The notes below the pieces were generated by a model. It was not told the origin of the DNA. It saw nothing but the letters and a program-made list of their open reading frames with translations, and did not search any database. This document shows positions 1 through 9,492 of a stretch of DNA of 64,000 nt, one piece after another. Source of the DNA: Nitrososphaerota archaeon (GTDB lineage Archaea > Thermoproteota > Nitrososphaeria > Nitrososphaerales > Nitrosopumilaceae); NCBI GenBank assembly GCA_021323705.1, contig JAJPKL010000012.1:1-64000 (forward strand), given 5' to 3'. How positions within the stretch are numbered: position 1 is the first letter of the stretch; the number at the start of each line of letters is the position of its first letter. The position numbers and the translations under genes are program-made.

Positions 1-200
1 ATACCCACATCTTGTATGCGTAACTGGAGGCCTGTGAATCATGCGATGGTACAACACCAAGTGTCATCACAAGCGCCGCCTTGCTGTTACGTATGCAAAC
101 AGGTGATCAAAGGGAAACAATATAAATCATGCACAAATCTGCCTTCAAAACTGCATTTTTTGCGATCGATAATATGTGTCCAGATATACCACATTGTTGA

Positions 201-1505
201 TTGTCTTCTGCAGTAGAGATTTACAAGAAAAAAACACCCAAGTCAGCCAAGATTTTTGAGAGATCAAAAAAGTATCACGTCAACGGAGTATCCCACAACA
301 TACGATTTTTCAAGCCTTACCCGTTTGTTACCAAGTCTGCAAAAGGCAAGTATGTGACAGATGTTGACGGTAACAAGTATACCGATTATTGGATGGGCCA
401 CTGGAGTCTAATCTTGGGCCATGCGGCACCCCCTGTTGCAAGCCTTGTAAAAAAACAGTTGCCATCATGCTGGATGCATGGAACCGTAAACGAGATGACG
501 GTTTTGTTTTCCGATGTAATACAAAACGCAGTTCCAGTGGCTGAAAAGATTCGATACGTATCCACTGGTACCGAAGCTACAATGTATGCTGTGAGGACTG
601 CAAGAGCGGTTACTGGAAAAAAAATAATTGCAAAGATAGACGGCGGCTGGCACGGTTATACAACAGATCTTCTCAAGTCAGTCAACTGGCCTTTTGAGCA
701 ATCAGAAAGTCTCGGACTGACAGACGAGTCACACATCATATCAATACCATACAATGATCTTGAAAAATCAATTCAGATACTTGAATCGGTAAAAGAGGAT
801 CTTGCCGGCGTTATCATAGAGCCGGTACTTGGAGGCGCAGGCTGCATCCCTGCAACAAAAGAATATCTTACAGGAATCCAAGAGTTTGTGCATAGACACA
901 ATGCACTCTTTTTGCTTGATGAAATAGTGACAGGGTTTAGATTTTCTTTTGGATGTCTGTACCCCTCAATGAATCTAGACCCCGATATTGTAACTCTTGG
1001 AAAAATTGTCGGCGGAGGTTTTCCAATTGGTGTAATCTGTGGAAAAAAAGAGATAATGGAGGTTTCTGACACCAGCATGCACTCCAAGTCTGACAGAGCG
1101 TACATTGGAGGCGGAACATTTTCTGCAAATCCCATGACCATGACATCAGGAAGAGCAATGCTTCAGTTCCTCAAGAAAAATCCCAAAGTTTACAAAAAAA
1201 TTGGCAAGCTTGGACAAATCGCAAGACAAGAACTTGCAAGAGTCTTTGACGGCAAGGTTGTCACAACTGGAATGGGCTCACTGTTTATGACACATTTTTT
1301 GGCAGATGGGGTAACTGAGATTAAAAATGCATCAGACGCTGCAAGATGCAACACAGAATTGCTGCACAGATATCACTTTGAGATGATTGCAAGGGATGGA
1401 ATCTTTTTCCTACCCGGAAAACTTGGCGCAATATCAAATGCCCACAACGAGTCAGACATTAGAAAATTAGTACAGGCGACAAGCAGATTTTCTTCAACGA
1501 TGTAA
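201..1505 (+). CDS. Class-III aminotransferase, glutamate-1-semialdehyde 2,1-aminomutase-like
   Basis: 434 aa; fold-type I PLP motifs ([56 protein letters not shown]). Start codon uncertain (TTG). Confidence 0.88.
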   Translation: MSSAVEIYKKKTPKSAKIFERSKKYHVNGVSHNIRFFKPYPFVTKSAKGKYVTDVDGNKYTDYWMGHWSLILGHAAPPVASLVKKQLPSCWMHGTVNEMTVLFSDVIQNAVPVAEKIRYVSTGTEATMYAVRTARAVTGKKIIAKIDGGWHGYTTDLLKSVNWPFEQSESLGLTDESHIISIPYNDLEKSIQILESVKEDLAGVIIEPVLGGAGCIPATKEYLTGIQEFVHRHNALFLLDEIVTGFRFSFGCLYPSMNLDPDIVTLGKIVGGGFPIGVICGKKEIMEVSDTSMHSKSDRAYIGGGTFSANPMTMTSGRAMLQFLKKNPKVYKKIGKLGQIARQELARVFDGKVVTTGMGSLFMTHFLADGVTEIKNASDAARCNTELLHRYHFEMIARDGIFFLPGKLGAISNAHNESDIRKLVQATSRFSSTM

Positions 1506-1647
1506 CTATTACAAAAAAACTGAAGATCAATCCGTATCCAAGTTCTATTTTTCATGCCTGTTTGCAATCTATATGCTTAGCTGTTTCAGATAAACACGCA
1601 CATTATTTTATAGGGGGTACGTGTAAAAAGAGAACGGTACACAGTAT

Positions 1648-2211
1648 TTGGAATCTCTAAAGACTACGTTTAGTACAAGCAGGATTACCCTTAGGCTGCC
1701 AAGTATGCTGTTTGAGGAATTAAGAAAGGAAGCAGAAGAAAAGGACCTTCCCCTAAACTCGTTTGTGACCAAAGTCCTCAGCAAGCACATATCATTTGAC
1801 AAGCGTTTTGAGATGATGCCAACCATACTTACTTCCCAGATACTGTTTTCAGCAATACTTGAGACCATGGATGAGGCATCCATGAATGCGGCCGCAAAGC
1901 TGGCACCAAGGATGGTAAAAAAGCAAGCCGCGCTTGGCGGATGGGAATACAACATTGACAATGTCATAGAAAACTACTTTTCAGTCATTGGGAAGTATTG
2001 CGGATGGTATCAGTTCAGGTACAAAGCAGACAGAGCAAACTATACCCTTACTTTTGAAACCAGCATGGGTCGCAAGTGGACTAGATTTGTTTCAAAATAC
2101 ATCAGATCAATACTGGAGTCTCTCAAAGTTCACATTACTGACGAGTCTGTCGATGACGAGGTCATAGTATTCAGGTTCCTAAAGTTAATAGTTTGGCAAC
2201 CATCAGCCTAA
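1648..2211 (+). CDS. RHH-like N-terminal protein with uncharacterised C-terminal domain (paralogue of 15551-16114)
   Basis: N-term ITLRLPSMLFEELRKEAEEKDLPLNSFVTKVLSKHI looks like ribbon-helix-helix; C-term aligns with the 15551-16114 product. Confidence 0.7.
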   Translation: MESLKTTFSTSRITLRLPSMLFEELRKEAEEKDLPLNSFVTKVLSKHISFDKRFEMMPTILTSQILFSAILETMDEASMNAAAKLAPRMVKKQAALGGWEYNIDNVIENYFSVIGKYCGWYQFRYKADRANYTLTFETSMGRKWTRFVSKYIRSILESLKVHITDESVDDEVIVFRFLKLIVWQPSA

Positions 2212-2336
2212 ATCATAAAGTAATCTCATCACAAGCTACTTTCACAAATCCAATCGTATAATTTAAGAAGTGTTTGACAAGATGGTAATTTTTCTCAATA
2301 ACCAGATTTATTAAGTAATATTTCAGATTCGTTTTC

Positions 2337-3140
2337 GTGTACAAGATAGCAATAATTGCATCAATGCTGGTTTTACTAATTCCCCTGGCGTCTCACTCAT
2401 TTGCCTCAAACATCGAGATTGACATTCACACAGGCTCTGCGGATCCAAATCAACACCTCACATTTTATCCTCCTTCTTCATCGGCGTATGTTGGCGATAC
2501 TCTAGAATTTGGAAACGGTGATACCGTTCCCCATGAGGTGGTTTCAGGAACTCCAGATTCTGGCGCAGACGGCAAATTCGATAGCGGTATGTTGAATCCA
2601 GGTCAGTACTATTCTTACACCCTCACACAATATGATGTTGGCACGTTCAAGTTTTATGACAAGACGTACCCATGGATGACTGGAACAGTATTGGTCCAAG
2701 AATCACCCACCGGATACAAAGTAATACACAATGTTGGGGCAGATGCAGGGGACGGCAAGACAACGTTTGATGTCCAGTACCAATCAGTTAAAAACATAAT
2801 TTCTGCCAACATCGGCGCAAAAGACAAGTCACTTAATCTAGTGCTGGTAGGCCAGACAAACCAGAACAGCAACCTTACGCTCAATCTTCCAACAGGTCTT
2901 ATCACCCCACCGTTCTTTGGAGTACAGCTTGACGGTCAGTTCACAAAGAACTTTACTGAAACCCCCGAGCAGGGAATGACAGTTCTCACAATACCCATCA
3001 CACCGACTACAGAACAGGTCAGCATTGTCGGCACACATGTAGTTCCAGAATTTGGACCAATCTCATTCCTAGTTCTTGCAATATCGGTCATTACAATAGT
3101 GTTGTTTGCAAGACTTAGGCCAATCCATAAACTGGGATAG
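2337..3140 (+). CDS. Secreted plastocyanin-like cupredoxin with PEFG-CTERM anchor
   Basis: Signal peptide; cupredoxin-type region (VGDTLEFGNGDTVPHEVVSGT); C-term VVPEFGPISFLVLAISVITIVLFARLR matches PEFG-CTERM. GTG start. Confidence 0.85.
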   Translation: MYKIAIIASMLVLLIPLASHSFASNIEIDIHTGSADPNQHLTFYPPSSSAYVGDTLEFGNGDTVPHEVVSGTPDSGADGKFDSGMLNPGQYYSYTLTQYDVGTFKFYDKTYPWMTGTVLVQESPTGYKVIHNVGADAGDGKTTFDVQYQSVKNIISANIGAKDKSLNLVLVGQTNQNSNLTLNLPTGLITPPFFGVQLDGQFTKNFTETPEQGMTVLTIPITPTTEQVSIVGTHVVPEFGPISFLVLAISVITIVLFARLRPIHKLG

Positions 3141-3834
3141 ATGCTCCAGTGATAGGCCTTGCGTCATCAGAGGCAAGGAAAAGAATCACATTTGCAATGT
3201 CAACTGGTTTAACCCACTTGGCATAGTCTGCACCAGGCATTGCAATCCGGTTTTCCTGCGTATCAATTATGCTTGGCAGAATGCAGTTGACGTTGACTCC
3301 TTTTGATTTTACTTCCTCAGACAGTGACTCGACCAACCGTATCACGCCAGACTTTGATGCAACATATGCAGCATCAAACCCAGTTCCCTTCAGTCCCGGC
3401 CTTGCAGCAACGTGAATTATTTTTCCACCAGATTGTTTTACCATTTGTGCTGCAACGTGTTTGCTTAGCAAGAATGCAGTCTTGAGGTTAAGGTCCATCA
3501 TCTCGTCCCACTCTTTTTCATCAATCTCTGTTACCGGCTTGCCTGCAATGTATCCTCCTATGACATTTGCAAGTACATCTATCCTTCCGAATCGCTTTAG
3601 CACTTCGGAGACTAGAATTTTTGCGTCGTCTTCTTTTTTAAAGTCACCCCGCAGTAAGAACACATTTTTTGATTGACCACACATCTTTTGCAGCAGTGGA
3701 AGGGAATTATCAGAATAGTATGTCAAAACAAGCGATGCGCCAGCCTTTAGAAATGCTTGGCCGACATCGACCCCTAGGCCTCCGCTGCCTCCCGTCACAA
3801 GCACCACCTTTCCTGAGAAACTAAGATCTTTCAT
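3115..3834 (-). CDS. SDR-family NAD(P)-dependent oxidoreductase (FabG/PhaB-like)
   Basis: MKDLSFSGKVVLVTGGSGGLG Rossmann motif, YVASKSGV catalytic YxxxK. ORF can extend to 3906; the Met at 3834 fits typical SDR starts better. Confidence 0.85.
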   Translation of the reverse strand: MKDLSFSGKVVLVTGGSGGLGVDVGQAFLKAGASLVLTYYSDNSLPLLQKMCGQSKNVFLLRGDFKKEDDAKILVSEVLKRFGRIDVLANVIGGYIAGKPVTEIDEKEWDEMMDLNLKTAFLLSKHVAAQMVKQSGGKIIHVAARPGLKGTGFDAAYVASKSGVIRLVESLSEEVKSKGVNVNCILPSIIDTQENRIAMPGADYAKWVKPVDIANVILFLASDDARPITGASIPVYGLA

Positions 3835-3917
3835 GATACAACGAACCATATCCCCAATTAAAAAAGAATCTTTTTCACTTGGATCAAGTTTATCAGATGA
3901 TACCATGATATGATATC

Positions 3918-4271
3918 ATGTCAAAAACCAACAAAACTAACGATTGGGATACCCTATGGGCAGAATACACAAAACTTCTAAAAAAGTGGATGCAGGATTT
4001 AGAGTCTCTGCAAAAGACAAGTTCTGAGGTCCAAGAAAAGTACAAGGAAGTCATGTCAAAAGCAATCAATGAATCAAGCCAGAAGACAATGAAAGAGTTT
4101 CAAGAAAACTGGCAAAAGGCCATGACGCGGGCAGGAACAGAAGCATTCAAACAGTTTGGCGAGAACTGGCAAAAATCAATCAGCGAGGGAGGGCTAGAAC
4201 AGCTAAAGACATACGGCGACATGATGAACAAGTTTGCCGAAACGTGGCAAAGAATGTGGAGACAAAATTAG
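3918..4271 (+). CDS. Phasin/PhaE-like helical protein
   Basis: 117 aa all-helical, Trp/Gln-rich, repeated ENWQK/ETWQR units; divergent from an SDR gene. Confidence 0.5.
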   Translation: MSKTNKTNDWDTLWAEYTKLLKKWMQDLESLQKTSSEVQEKYKEVMSKAINESSQKTMKEFQENWQKAMTRAGTEAFKQFGENWQKSISEGGLEQLKTYGDMMNKFAETWQRMWRQN

Positions 4272-4290
4272 GCAGGAAATGAACTGAATA

Positions 4291-4983
4291 CTAGTCCACA
4301 GGTTTTCCGCCAGTCTTTGATTCTACCTCGTCTGCCATAATGTCAAGTTCTGATGTATCCCCTAGTTTTTTGTATGTCATCTTCTCAAGCGTCTTGATTA
4401 TGCTTTTTGCAGAACGATACTGCGGTAGCTTGGGTTCGTTGAGTTCAGCATACAGGCCAATGCCCTGAATCCCATTCATCTTTGCAAATCCCAAGATGAG
4501 GCCGTTGAAGCCGGTGATTATAGAGGCCTCAGGCGTTGTTGCAATTCCAAGCTTGCGCACTTGGTCTGTCATCTCTTTTGATGTTGTGGTGACAAAGGTT
4601 GTAGGATCTTTTCCTATCGATTTTGTAGTGTGAAAACCTCCAAGTGTATAGATGAACCTTGTTGAATATTTTTTTGCCACATTGATGACATCTTGGCACA
4701 ATACGTTGAGCTCCTCTGTAGAAGAAGGCTGGCCTGAACCACCTCCAAAAACAATAGTATCTTTGCCAAACCTGTATTCCCACTTTTCTTCTGGCAGGTC
4801 AATGTATCCGCCATTATCTATCACATAGGCAGGATAGGACGGCAGGACTTCACGAAAGACTGTAGTATTGAGATTCGTATTGATGAAATCTATCACTATG
4901 CTTCCAACGTCACCCATGTCCTGCATTGCAGCAATCATGAGCGGTTTTTGAAGATCGGGTTCTTTTATTTGAGAAAACTTCAC
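4291..4983 (-). CDS. PAC2 family protein (proteasome assembly chaperone-like)
   Basis: MIAAMQDMGDVGSIVIDFI, YTLGGFHTTKSIGK, GFNGLILGFAKMNGIQGIGLYAE pattern of the PAC2 family. Confidence 0.8.
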   Translation of the reverse strand: MKFSQIKEPDLQKPLMIAAMQDMGDVGSIVIDFINTNLNTTVFREVLPSYPAYVIDNGGYIDLPEEKWEYRFGKDTIVFGGGSGQPSSTEELNVLCQDVINVAKKYSTRFIYTLGGFHTTKSIGKDPTTFVTTTSKEMTDQVRKLGIATTPEASIITGFNGLILGFAKMNGIQGIGLYAELNEPKLPQYRSAKSIIKTLEKMTYKKLGDTSELDIMADEVESKTGGKPVD

Positions 4984-5065
4984 ACCGGTTCTTTATACAA
5001 AATATGATTAATACTTTCCAATCATTACATTATAAGATATAAATGGAATTTTGAAAGATTGTGTC

Positions 5066-5689
5066 ATGGGCAAGTACGAACTTCCACCTTTACCATATTC
5101 GTATGATGCTCTTGAGCCGTACATCGATGAGGCCACCATGCGAATTCATCACACAAAACACCATCAAGCATACGCAGATGGGCTAAACGACGCACTTGCA
5201 AAGATAAACGCATTGTCTCATAAAAAGTACATAATTAGAATCTTGTCTGATCTGGCTAGTGTCCCTGAAACATCAAGAGATGCCGTCAATTTTTACGGCG
5301 GTGGATATGAAAACCACCGAATGTTTTGGGAGAGCATGAAACCAAATGGTGGTGGCAAGCCCAAAGGAAGATTGTACGATGAGATAGGAGTCTATTTTGG
5401 AAGTTTTGACGAATTCAAGAAAAAGTTCTCGGAGGGGACCATATCTATCCAAGGAAGCGGATGGGGATGGCTCGTATATAACCAGACATATTCAAGATTG
5501 GAGTTTATGACAACGCCAAATCAGACAAGTCCCTTGACTACAAGAAAGATACCTCTCTTAGGACTTGATGTCTGGGAGCATGCGTATTATCTCAAATACC
5601 AAAACAAGAGAGCAGACTATGTTGAATCGTGGTGGAATGTTGTTAACTGGTCAGAAGTTGAAGAAAGATTTCTCAGAGTAGCATCATGA
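5066..5689 (+). CDS. sod: Superoxide dismutase (Fe/Mn family)
   Basis: PPLPYSYDALEPYIDEATMRIHHTKHHQAY, ENHRMFWESM, GSGWGWLVY, LGLDVWEHAYYLKYQN: metal ligands present. ATG at 5066 with TATA-like ttataagatataaa upstream. Confidence 0.95.
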   Translation: MGKYELPPLPYSYDALEPYIDEATMRIHHTKHHQAYADGLNDALAKINALSHKKYIIRILSDLASVPETSRDAVNFYGGGYENHRMFWESMKPNGGGKPKGRLYDEIGVYFGSFDEFKKKFSEGTISIQGSGWGWLVYNQTYSRLEFMTTPNQTSPLTTRKIPLLGLDVWEHAYYLKYQNKRADYVESWWNVVNWSEVEERFLRVAS

Positions 5690-5756
5690 TATACCAATAT
5701 AGATATGATTAGTCTGAAACTCATATTTTTATAGACTTTTTATCGCCTAATGAATA

Positions 5757-6011
5757 ATGGATGCCTATTTGGAAGAAGAGTTGTACGACCTGATGACCTT
5801 TTGCATCCAAAATGATCCATCCTCTCCTGACTATGGCGCCAAGAAAGATAGAGCGTACCAGATAGGAAAGGAGCTTTACAATGATGGTGGTGTAGATGCG
5901 ATGGAAAACATGTACTTTGCAATACAAAATAGGATAAGCGAAGAGATTCAGAAAGATGCCAAGCCCTACAGGTCATGGTGGAACGGCATCACAGACGAAT
6001 GGAAGTATTAA
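5757..6011 (+). CDS. Hypothetical protein (84 aa)
   Basis: Complete ORF with ATG, acidic, Trp-rich C-terminus; intergenic on both strands apart from the 3' overlap. Confidence 0.6.
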   Translation: MDAYLEEELYDLMTFCIQNDPSSPDYGAKKDRAYQIGKELYNDGGVDAMENMYFAIQNRISEEIQKDAKPYRSWWNGITDEWKY

Positions 6012-6124
6012 GCAGCGGCAACCAACGGTTCTTCTTCCATCGGTGTTTCGCGCATTTCCTTTCGTGCTTTGGCAAGCGCCATTCTCATATGTTCAATTTC
6101 TATCTCATCAATCATTTCGCACAT
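6008..6124 (-). CDS. Putative small acidic protein (38 aa)
   Basis: Reading the minus strand gives MCEMIDEIEIEHMRMALAKARKEMRETPMEEEPLVAAA*; below the ORF-track cutoff; fills an otherwise empty gap. Confidence 0.4.
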   Translation of the reverse strand: MCEMIDEIEIEHMRMALAKARKEMRETPMEEEPLVAAA

Positions 6125-6166
6125 GAGGTAAATTATCAGAATCAAATACTTAAGTTCTGTGAAAAC

Positions 6167-6844
6167 TTATGCTATGGTTCTAGAAGATGCGTCCTCTTTT
6201 ACCGGACTCAGACTTGAACAATAATCTTTCCATTGATGAGTAAACAAGATCTCCTTGTCCCCGTACACATAGCAACCAAGCACAAATTTTTCGCCGTTCT
6301 TTATTGGAACATCTACAACAAACCTTTCCTGCTCGTTTACTTTTCTAAAATACGTAGGCTTTAATCCCATAGAATAAAGTTCGAGTACAAATTCAAATGG
6401 ATTTGGGTGCTGCATCTTGTCTTTTACGGATTCGTATACAATGTATCGTGCCGCATATTTTGCCGCATCGCGTGCAGCATCTCTTGCACTCTCACCTGAC
6501 ACATATCCTCCGCCATACCATCCATAATTGTCACGTGCACTATAGCTTGCCTGCTTCCATGCATAGTCCCATGCAGAATCCCAAGTGTTAGTTCGGCCTG
6601 ATTTCATTGCGGCAACTCTTGCAAGATCCCATAACGAGTCGCTTGCATGTTGCAGTGAGCTGGTATCTTTTACCCACGGTATCAGGGCATTGCCGTACCT
6701 TTCTATCAACTCGTTTATCTTTAGAAGAATAGAATTTGCTTCCTCATATGTTCGTGCAGGAGTGAAATATTTTATTGATTTGATCTTTGAGACTTGGTCA
6801 TTTATTGACAATACATCATTTGGTTGTGACAAATCAATTATCAA
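6167..6844 (-). CDS. Hypothetical protein with Ala/Arg/Tyr/Trp-rich helical repeats
   Basis: 225 aa; central WDSAWDYAWKQASYSARDN...SARDAARDAAKYAARYIVYESVKDK. Confidence 0.6.
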   Translation of the reverse strand: MIIDLSQPNDVLSINDQVSKIKSIKYFTPARTYEEANSILLKINELIERYGNALIPWVKDTSSLQHASDSLWDLARVAAMKSGRTNTWDSAWDYAWKQASYSARDNYGWYGGGYVSGESARDAARDAAKYAARYIVYESVKDKMQHPNPFEFVLELYSMGLKPTYFRKVNEQERFVVDVPIKNGEKFVLGCYVYGDKEILFTHQWKDYCSSLSPVKEDASSRTIA

Positions 6845-6862
6845 AACTTTTTTGGTTTAATA

Positions 6863-7030
6863 TTAATCTGTTTTTTCAGAACCTTTGTTATCGGAATCTT
6901 GTTGTTTTTTTGTATCCTTTGGAAGCCACAACCTAGCAACAGCCCCCATCATGAACCCACCAACAACTACTATTGCAATTCCGCTGATTATCAAAACAAA
7001 TACTTTGACAACCGACTTGATAGAGACCAT
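6863..7030 (-). CDS. Small single-TM membrane protein (55 aa)
   Basis: Translated by hand: MVSIKSVVKVFVLIISGIAIVVVGGFMMGAVARLWLPKDTKKQQDSDNKGSEKTD*; not in ORF track (<60 aa). Confidence 0.55.
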   Translation of the reverse strand: MVSIKSVVKVFVLIISGIAIVVVGGFMMGAVARLWLPKDTKKQQDSDNKGSEKTD

Positions 7031-7102
7031 GAATTAGATTAGCTTGTCGCCCATTAAATACGGATTGGCCTAGTTCTAAACATATTTGATTGTATGACGC
7101 AA

Positions 7103-7534
7103 TTACGAAGTTTCTGCTACTTTACCAAACTGGTCCATTACCTCTTCCACGCTTTTTTCAATCTTGCCCTTTGCCATAAACCCGACCAGCTTGAGCTTTC
7201 CTGCAAGCTTAAAGTCACCTTCCACAGTAACTTTGGTGCCTTCAGGAATAGAAGCATATGTTGTAACTATGCGACTGTCCTTGGCATCTCCAGAAAGAAG
7301 ATAGACGTCATCTATTTCGGGTGGAGTAAGAATGTGTTTTGTTGTCTGGTGTACTTCTCGTCCTGCCATTACAGCGTGATCCTCAGTGGTTATTGTGTTG
7401 CCTTCTCTTGATATCACTTTGACAGACTTGAAAAACTGTGGAAATTTGCTTGGCAGACTCTCAAAATCTGTAACAATATTGAAGATCTTTTCTCGATCTG
7501 CTTTGATTATTTTTTCAACTTTGATTTTTGGCAT
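7103..7534 (-). CDS. SRPBCC/START-like (polyketide cyclase/COQ10-type) protein
   Basis: MPKIKVEKIIKADREKIFNIVTDFESLPSKFPQFFKSVKV... typical SRPBCC N-terminus. Confidence 0.8.
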   Translation of the reverse strand: MPKIKVEKIIKADREKIFNIVTDFESLPSKFPQFFKSVKVISREGNTITTEDHAVMAGREVHQTTKHILTPPEIDDVYLLSGDAKDSRIVTTYASIPEGTKVTVEGDFKLAGKLKLVGFMAKGKIEKSVEEVMDQFGKVAETS

Positions 7535-7617
7535 ATTTCCCTTAAAGATTTTCTAGAATTAAAAGGTGTAGTTTGGAATCACTTGCTTTAAATTGAGTAG
7601 ATCTGACTTCAACGCAA

Positions 7618-8403
7618 ATGTCAGACGATACAATAAGAATGGTTCAATCCCTCATTGATTCTAAAAAAGGAGATGTTTCAAGATTGCAGCGCATCTTGGA
7701 TACATTGAAACAAGGAACGCCTCTTGATATTTCTGATCAAGACTATTTGCATTCAATTGCAAATGAATCTCCTTCTGAAACTTCATCACCCTCTGAAGTT
7801 TTGGAGAGCCAAGATGCAGAAAAATTAGATTCTATCGATTTTTCAGAAAATGAAGATAAAAAACAAGAATCACTTGACAAAGCAGTAATTGATGAAGTTA
7901 AAAATCCGCCGTCGAGAAAAAAAATTGCAGTAATAACATCGGTAATCGCTGCAATAGTGATAGCGTATGTGGGGCTTGACGTTTATTCCATAGGTACGCT
8001 TGAGTTCAGACCGCATTCTGGAAACCAATATCCAATCTCACCCACGGAGATTCGCATACAAGCAGATGTTTGCAACCCTTCGTTCTTTCCTGCGACTTTT
8101 AACAAATATGAGATAAGCGCCTTTTACAATTCAGACTTGATAGAAAAGGCCGAGCTTGATGGCGCCACGGTGTCGCCCAAGTCTGCATCCACATTGGACG
8201 GCATATTTGCATTAAATGCAGAGGCAGTGCTCAAACTAAAACAAGAGAATGTTACTTTCGATCCCAGCCTTGCAAAGATAACTACTACAGTAGATGCTCC
8301 CATATTTGGCGCAATTCCATTCTCTGTAGTGAAACAATACAGCGCAGAACAATTCCAAGATGTGCTAAAAAACGGACCGCCTGGATCTTTTAGTTGCTAT
8401 TGA
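7618..8403 (+). CDS. Membrane protein: N-terminal small module + TM + LEA14-like domain
   Basis: N-term about 50 aa resembles the 14193-14492 product; TM IAVITSVIAAIVIAYVGLDVYSI; C-term resembles LEA14-like beta-sandwich (NPSFFPATFNKYEISAFYN). Confidence 0.65.
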   Translation: MSDDTIRMVQSLIDSKKGDVSRLQRILDTLKQGTPLDISDQDYLHSIANESPSETSSPSEVLESQDAEKLDSIDFSENEDKKQESLDKAVIDEVKNPPSRKKIAVITSVIAAIVIAYVGLDVYSIGTLEFRPHSGNQYPISPTEIRIQADVCNPSFFPATFNKYEISAFYNSDLIEKAELDGATVSPKSASTLDGIFALNAEAVLKLKQENVTFDPSLAKITTTVDAPIFGAIPFSVVKQYSAEQFQDVLKNGPPGSFSCY

Positions 8404-8406
8404 GAC

Positions 8407-8883
8407 TTAGGCTTTTCCTCGTTCTTTGAGTCTTTGAAGCATTCTCTTCTCGCCTTCTGCAAATCTTCGCTTGTCATCTTCAGCCTCAAGTAAAAGTGGG
8501 GGAACCTCAGTGGTCTTTCCATCAGGCCCCAGTGCGACAGATGTAACATACGCAGTGTTTGTAAGCACCCTCTTACCAGTCATCAGATCTTCTGCCTCAA
8601 CCCTTATCTCTATCTCCATCGAAGAACGATGAACATAGTTGAGTCTGGCATTAAGAATCAGGGCGTTTCCGACATAGACAGGTTTTAGGAAATTAACCCT
8701 GTCGATGCTAGCTGTTACCGTATTGGTTTTGGAATGTCTTTGAGAGACCAGCCCTGCAATAAGATCAATTTGTTTTAGTATCTCACCACCAAAAACATTT
8801 CCTGCCGGATTGGCATCAGACGGAAACATTCTGACAGTCATTTCTGCTTTTGATTCGTTCGGACTCTTTGGTGGAAGAACCAT
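8407..8883 (-). CDS. Acyl-CoA thioesterase, hotdog fold
   Basis: SKAEMTVRMFPSDANPAGNVFGGEILKQIDLIAGLVSQRHS typical of acyl-CoA hydrolases. Confidence 0.9.
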   Translation of the reverse strand: MVLPPKSPNESKAEMTVRMFPSDANPAGNVFGGEILKQIDLIAGLVSQRHSKTNTVTASIDRVNFLKPVYVGNALILNARLNYVHRSSMEIEIRVEAEDLMTGKRVLTNTAYVTSVALGPDGKTTEVPPLLLEAEDDKRRFAEGEKRMLQRLKERGKA

Positions 8884-8909
8884 TGGTTGTCAGAGATTAG
8901 GAGGCGAAT

Positions 8910-9119
8910 TTATGAGTTGTTCTTCTTTGAGTCTTTGTCTTCTGACAAGCTTGGCTTGGATTCATCATATGAGTACAGCGAGTCATCCCTCACATAGGTT
9001 CCATTATCAGCAAATTTGCCTGAACCAGTTCCTTTCTTTTTGTACCAAACCTTGACAATCACTGCAAGCGGACCTCCAATTACACCGATTATCAGCGGTA
9101 TTGTCCAATCTATGAACAT
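8910..9119 (-). CDS. Small membrane protein (69 aa)
   Basis: MFIDWTIPLIIGVIGGPLAVIVKVWYKKKG: one TM and a hydrophilic tail. Confidence 0.5.
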   Translation of the reverse strand: MFIDWTIPLIIGVIGGPLAVIVKVWYKKKGTGSGKFADNGTYVRDDSLYSYDESKPSLSEDKDSKKNNS

Positions 9120-9223
9120 GTATCACAGTTGTCATCCTAATCATAAATATCTTGACACAGTTCAACTTTCACGATATTTAGTGTAAATCAGTCTTATATT
9201 GTCGACATAACAATGACGAACAG

Positions 9224-9427
9224 ATGAAGTATTTTTGGTGGAGATTGATAGATTATGCCACGGGGGTCTTTGCAGGAGGCGGAATAATATTTCTCATCTC
9301 CAAGTTCCTATGTAACAAGTGTCTTGGCTCATACACCACAGTGCTCTTTCTTGCAATATGGATAGCATTCATGCTTATCGTAAACTTTATCTTCCAAAGG
9401 ATAATCCCGAAGAACGCAAAAAACTAG
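9224..9427 (+). CDS. Small two-TM membrane protein (67 aa)
   Basis: Two hydrophobic helices, basic termini, ATG start. Confidence 0.55.
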   Translation: MKYFWWRLIDYATGVFAGGGIIFLISKFLCNKCLGSYTTVLFLAIWIAFMLIVNFIFQRIIPKNAKN

Positions 9428-9492
9428 CGACTGTTTGCAGTGTATTGCACTATATTCCTAGGCTTTATCATTTCTGAAAACCATACAGTATC

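Noticed and set aside
773-1141. Long antisense ORF opposite the aminotransferase
   Set aside because: Shadow of a well-supported coding frame, no recognisable protein features.
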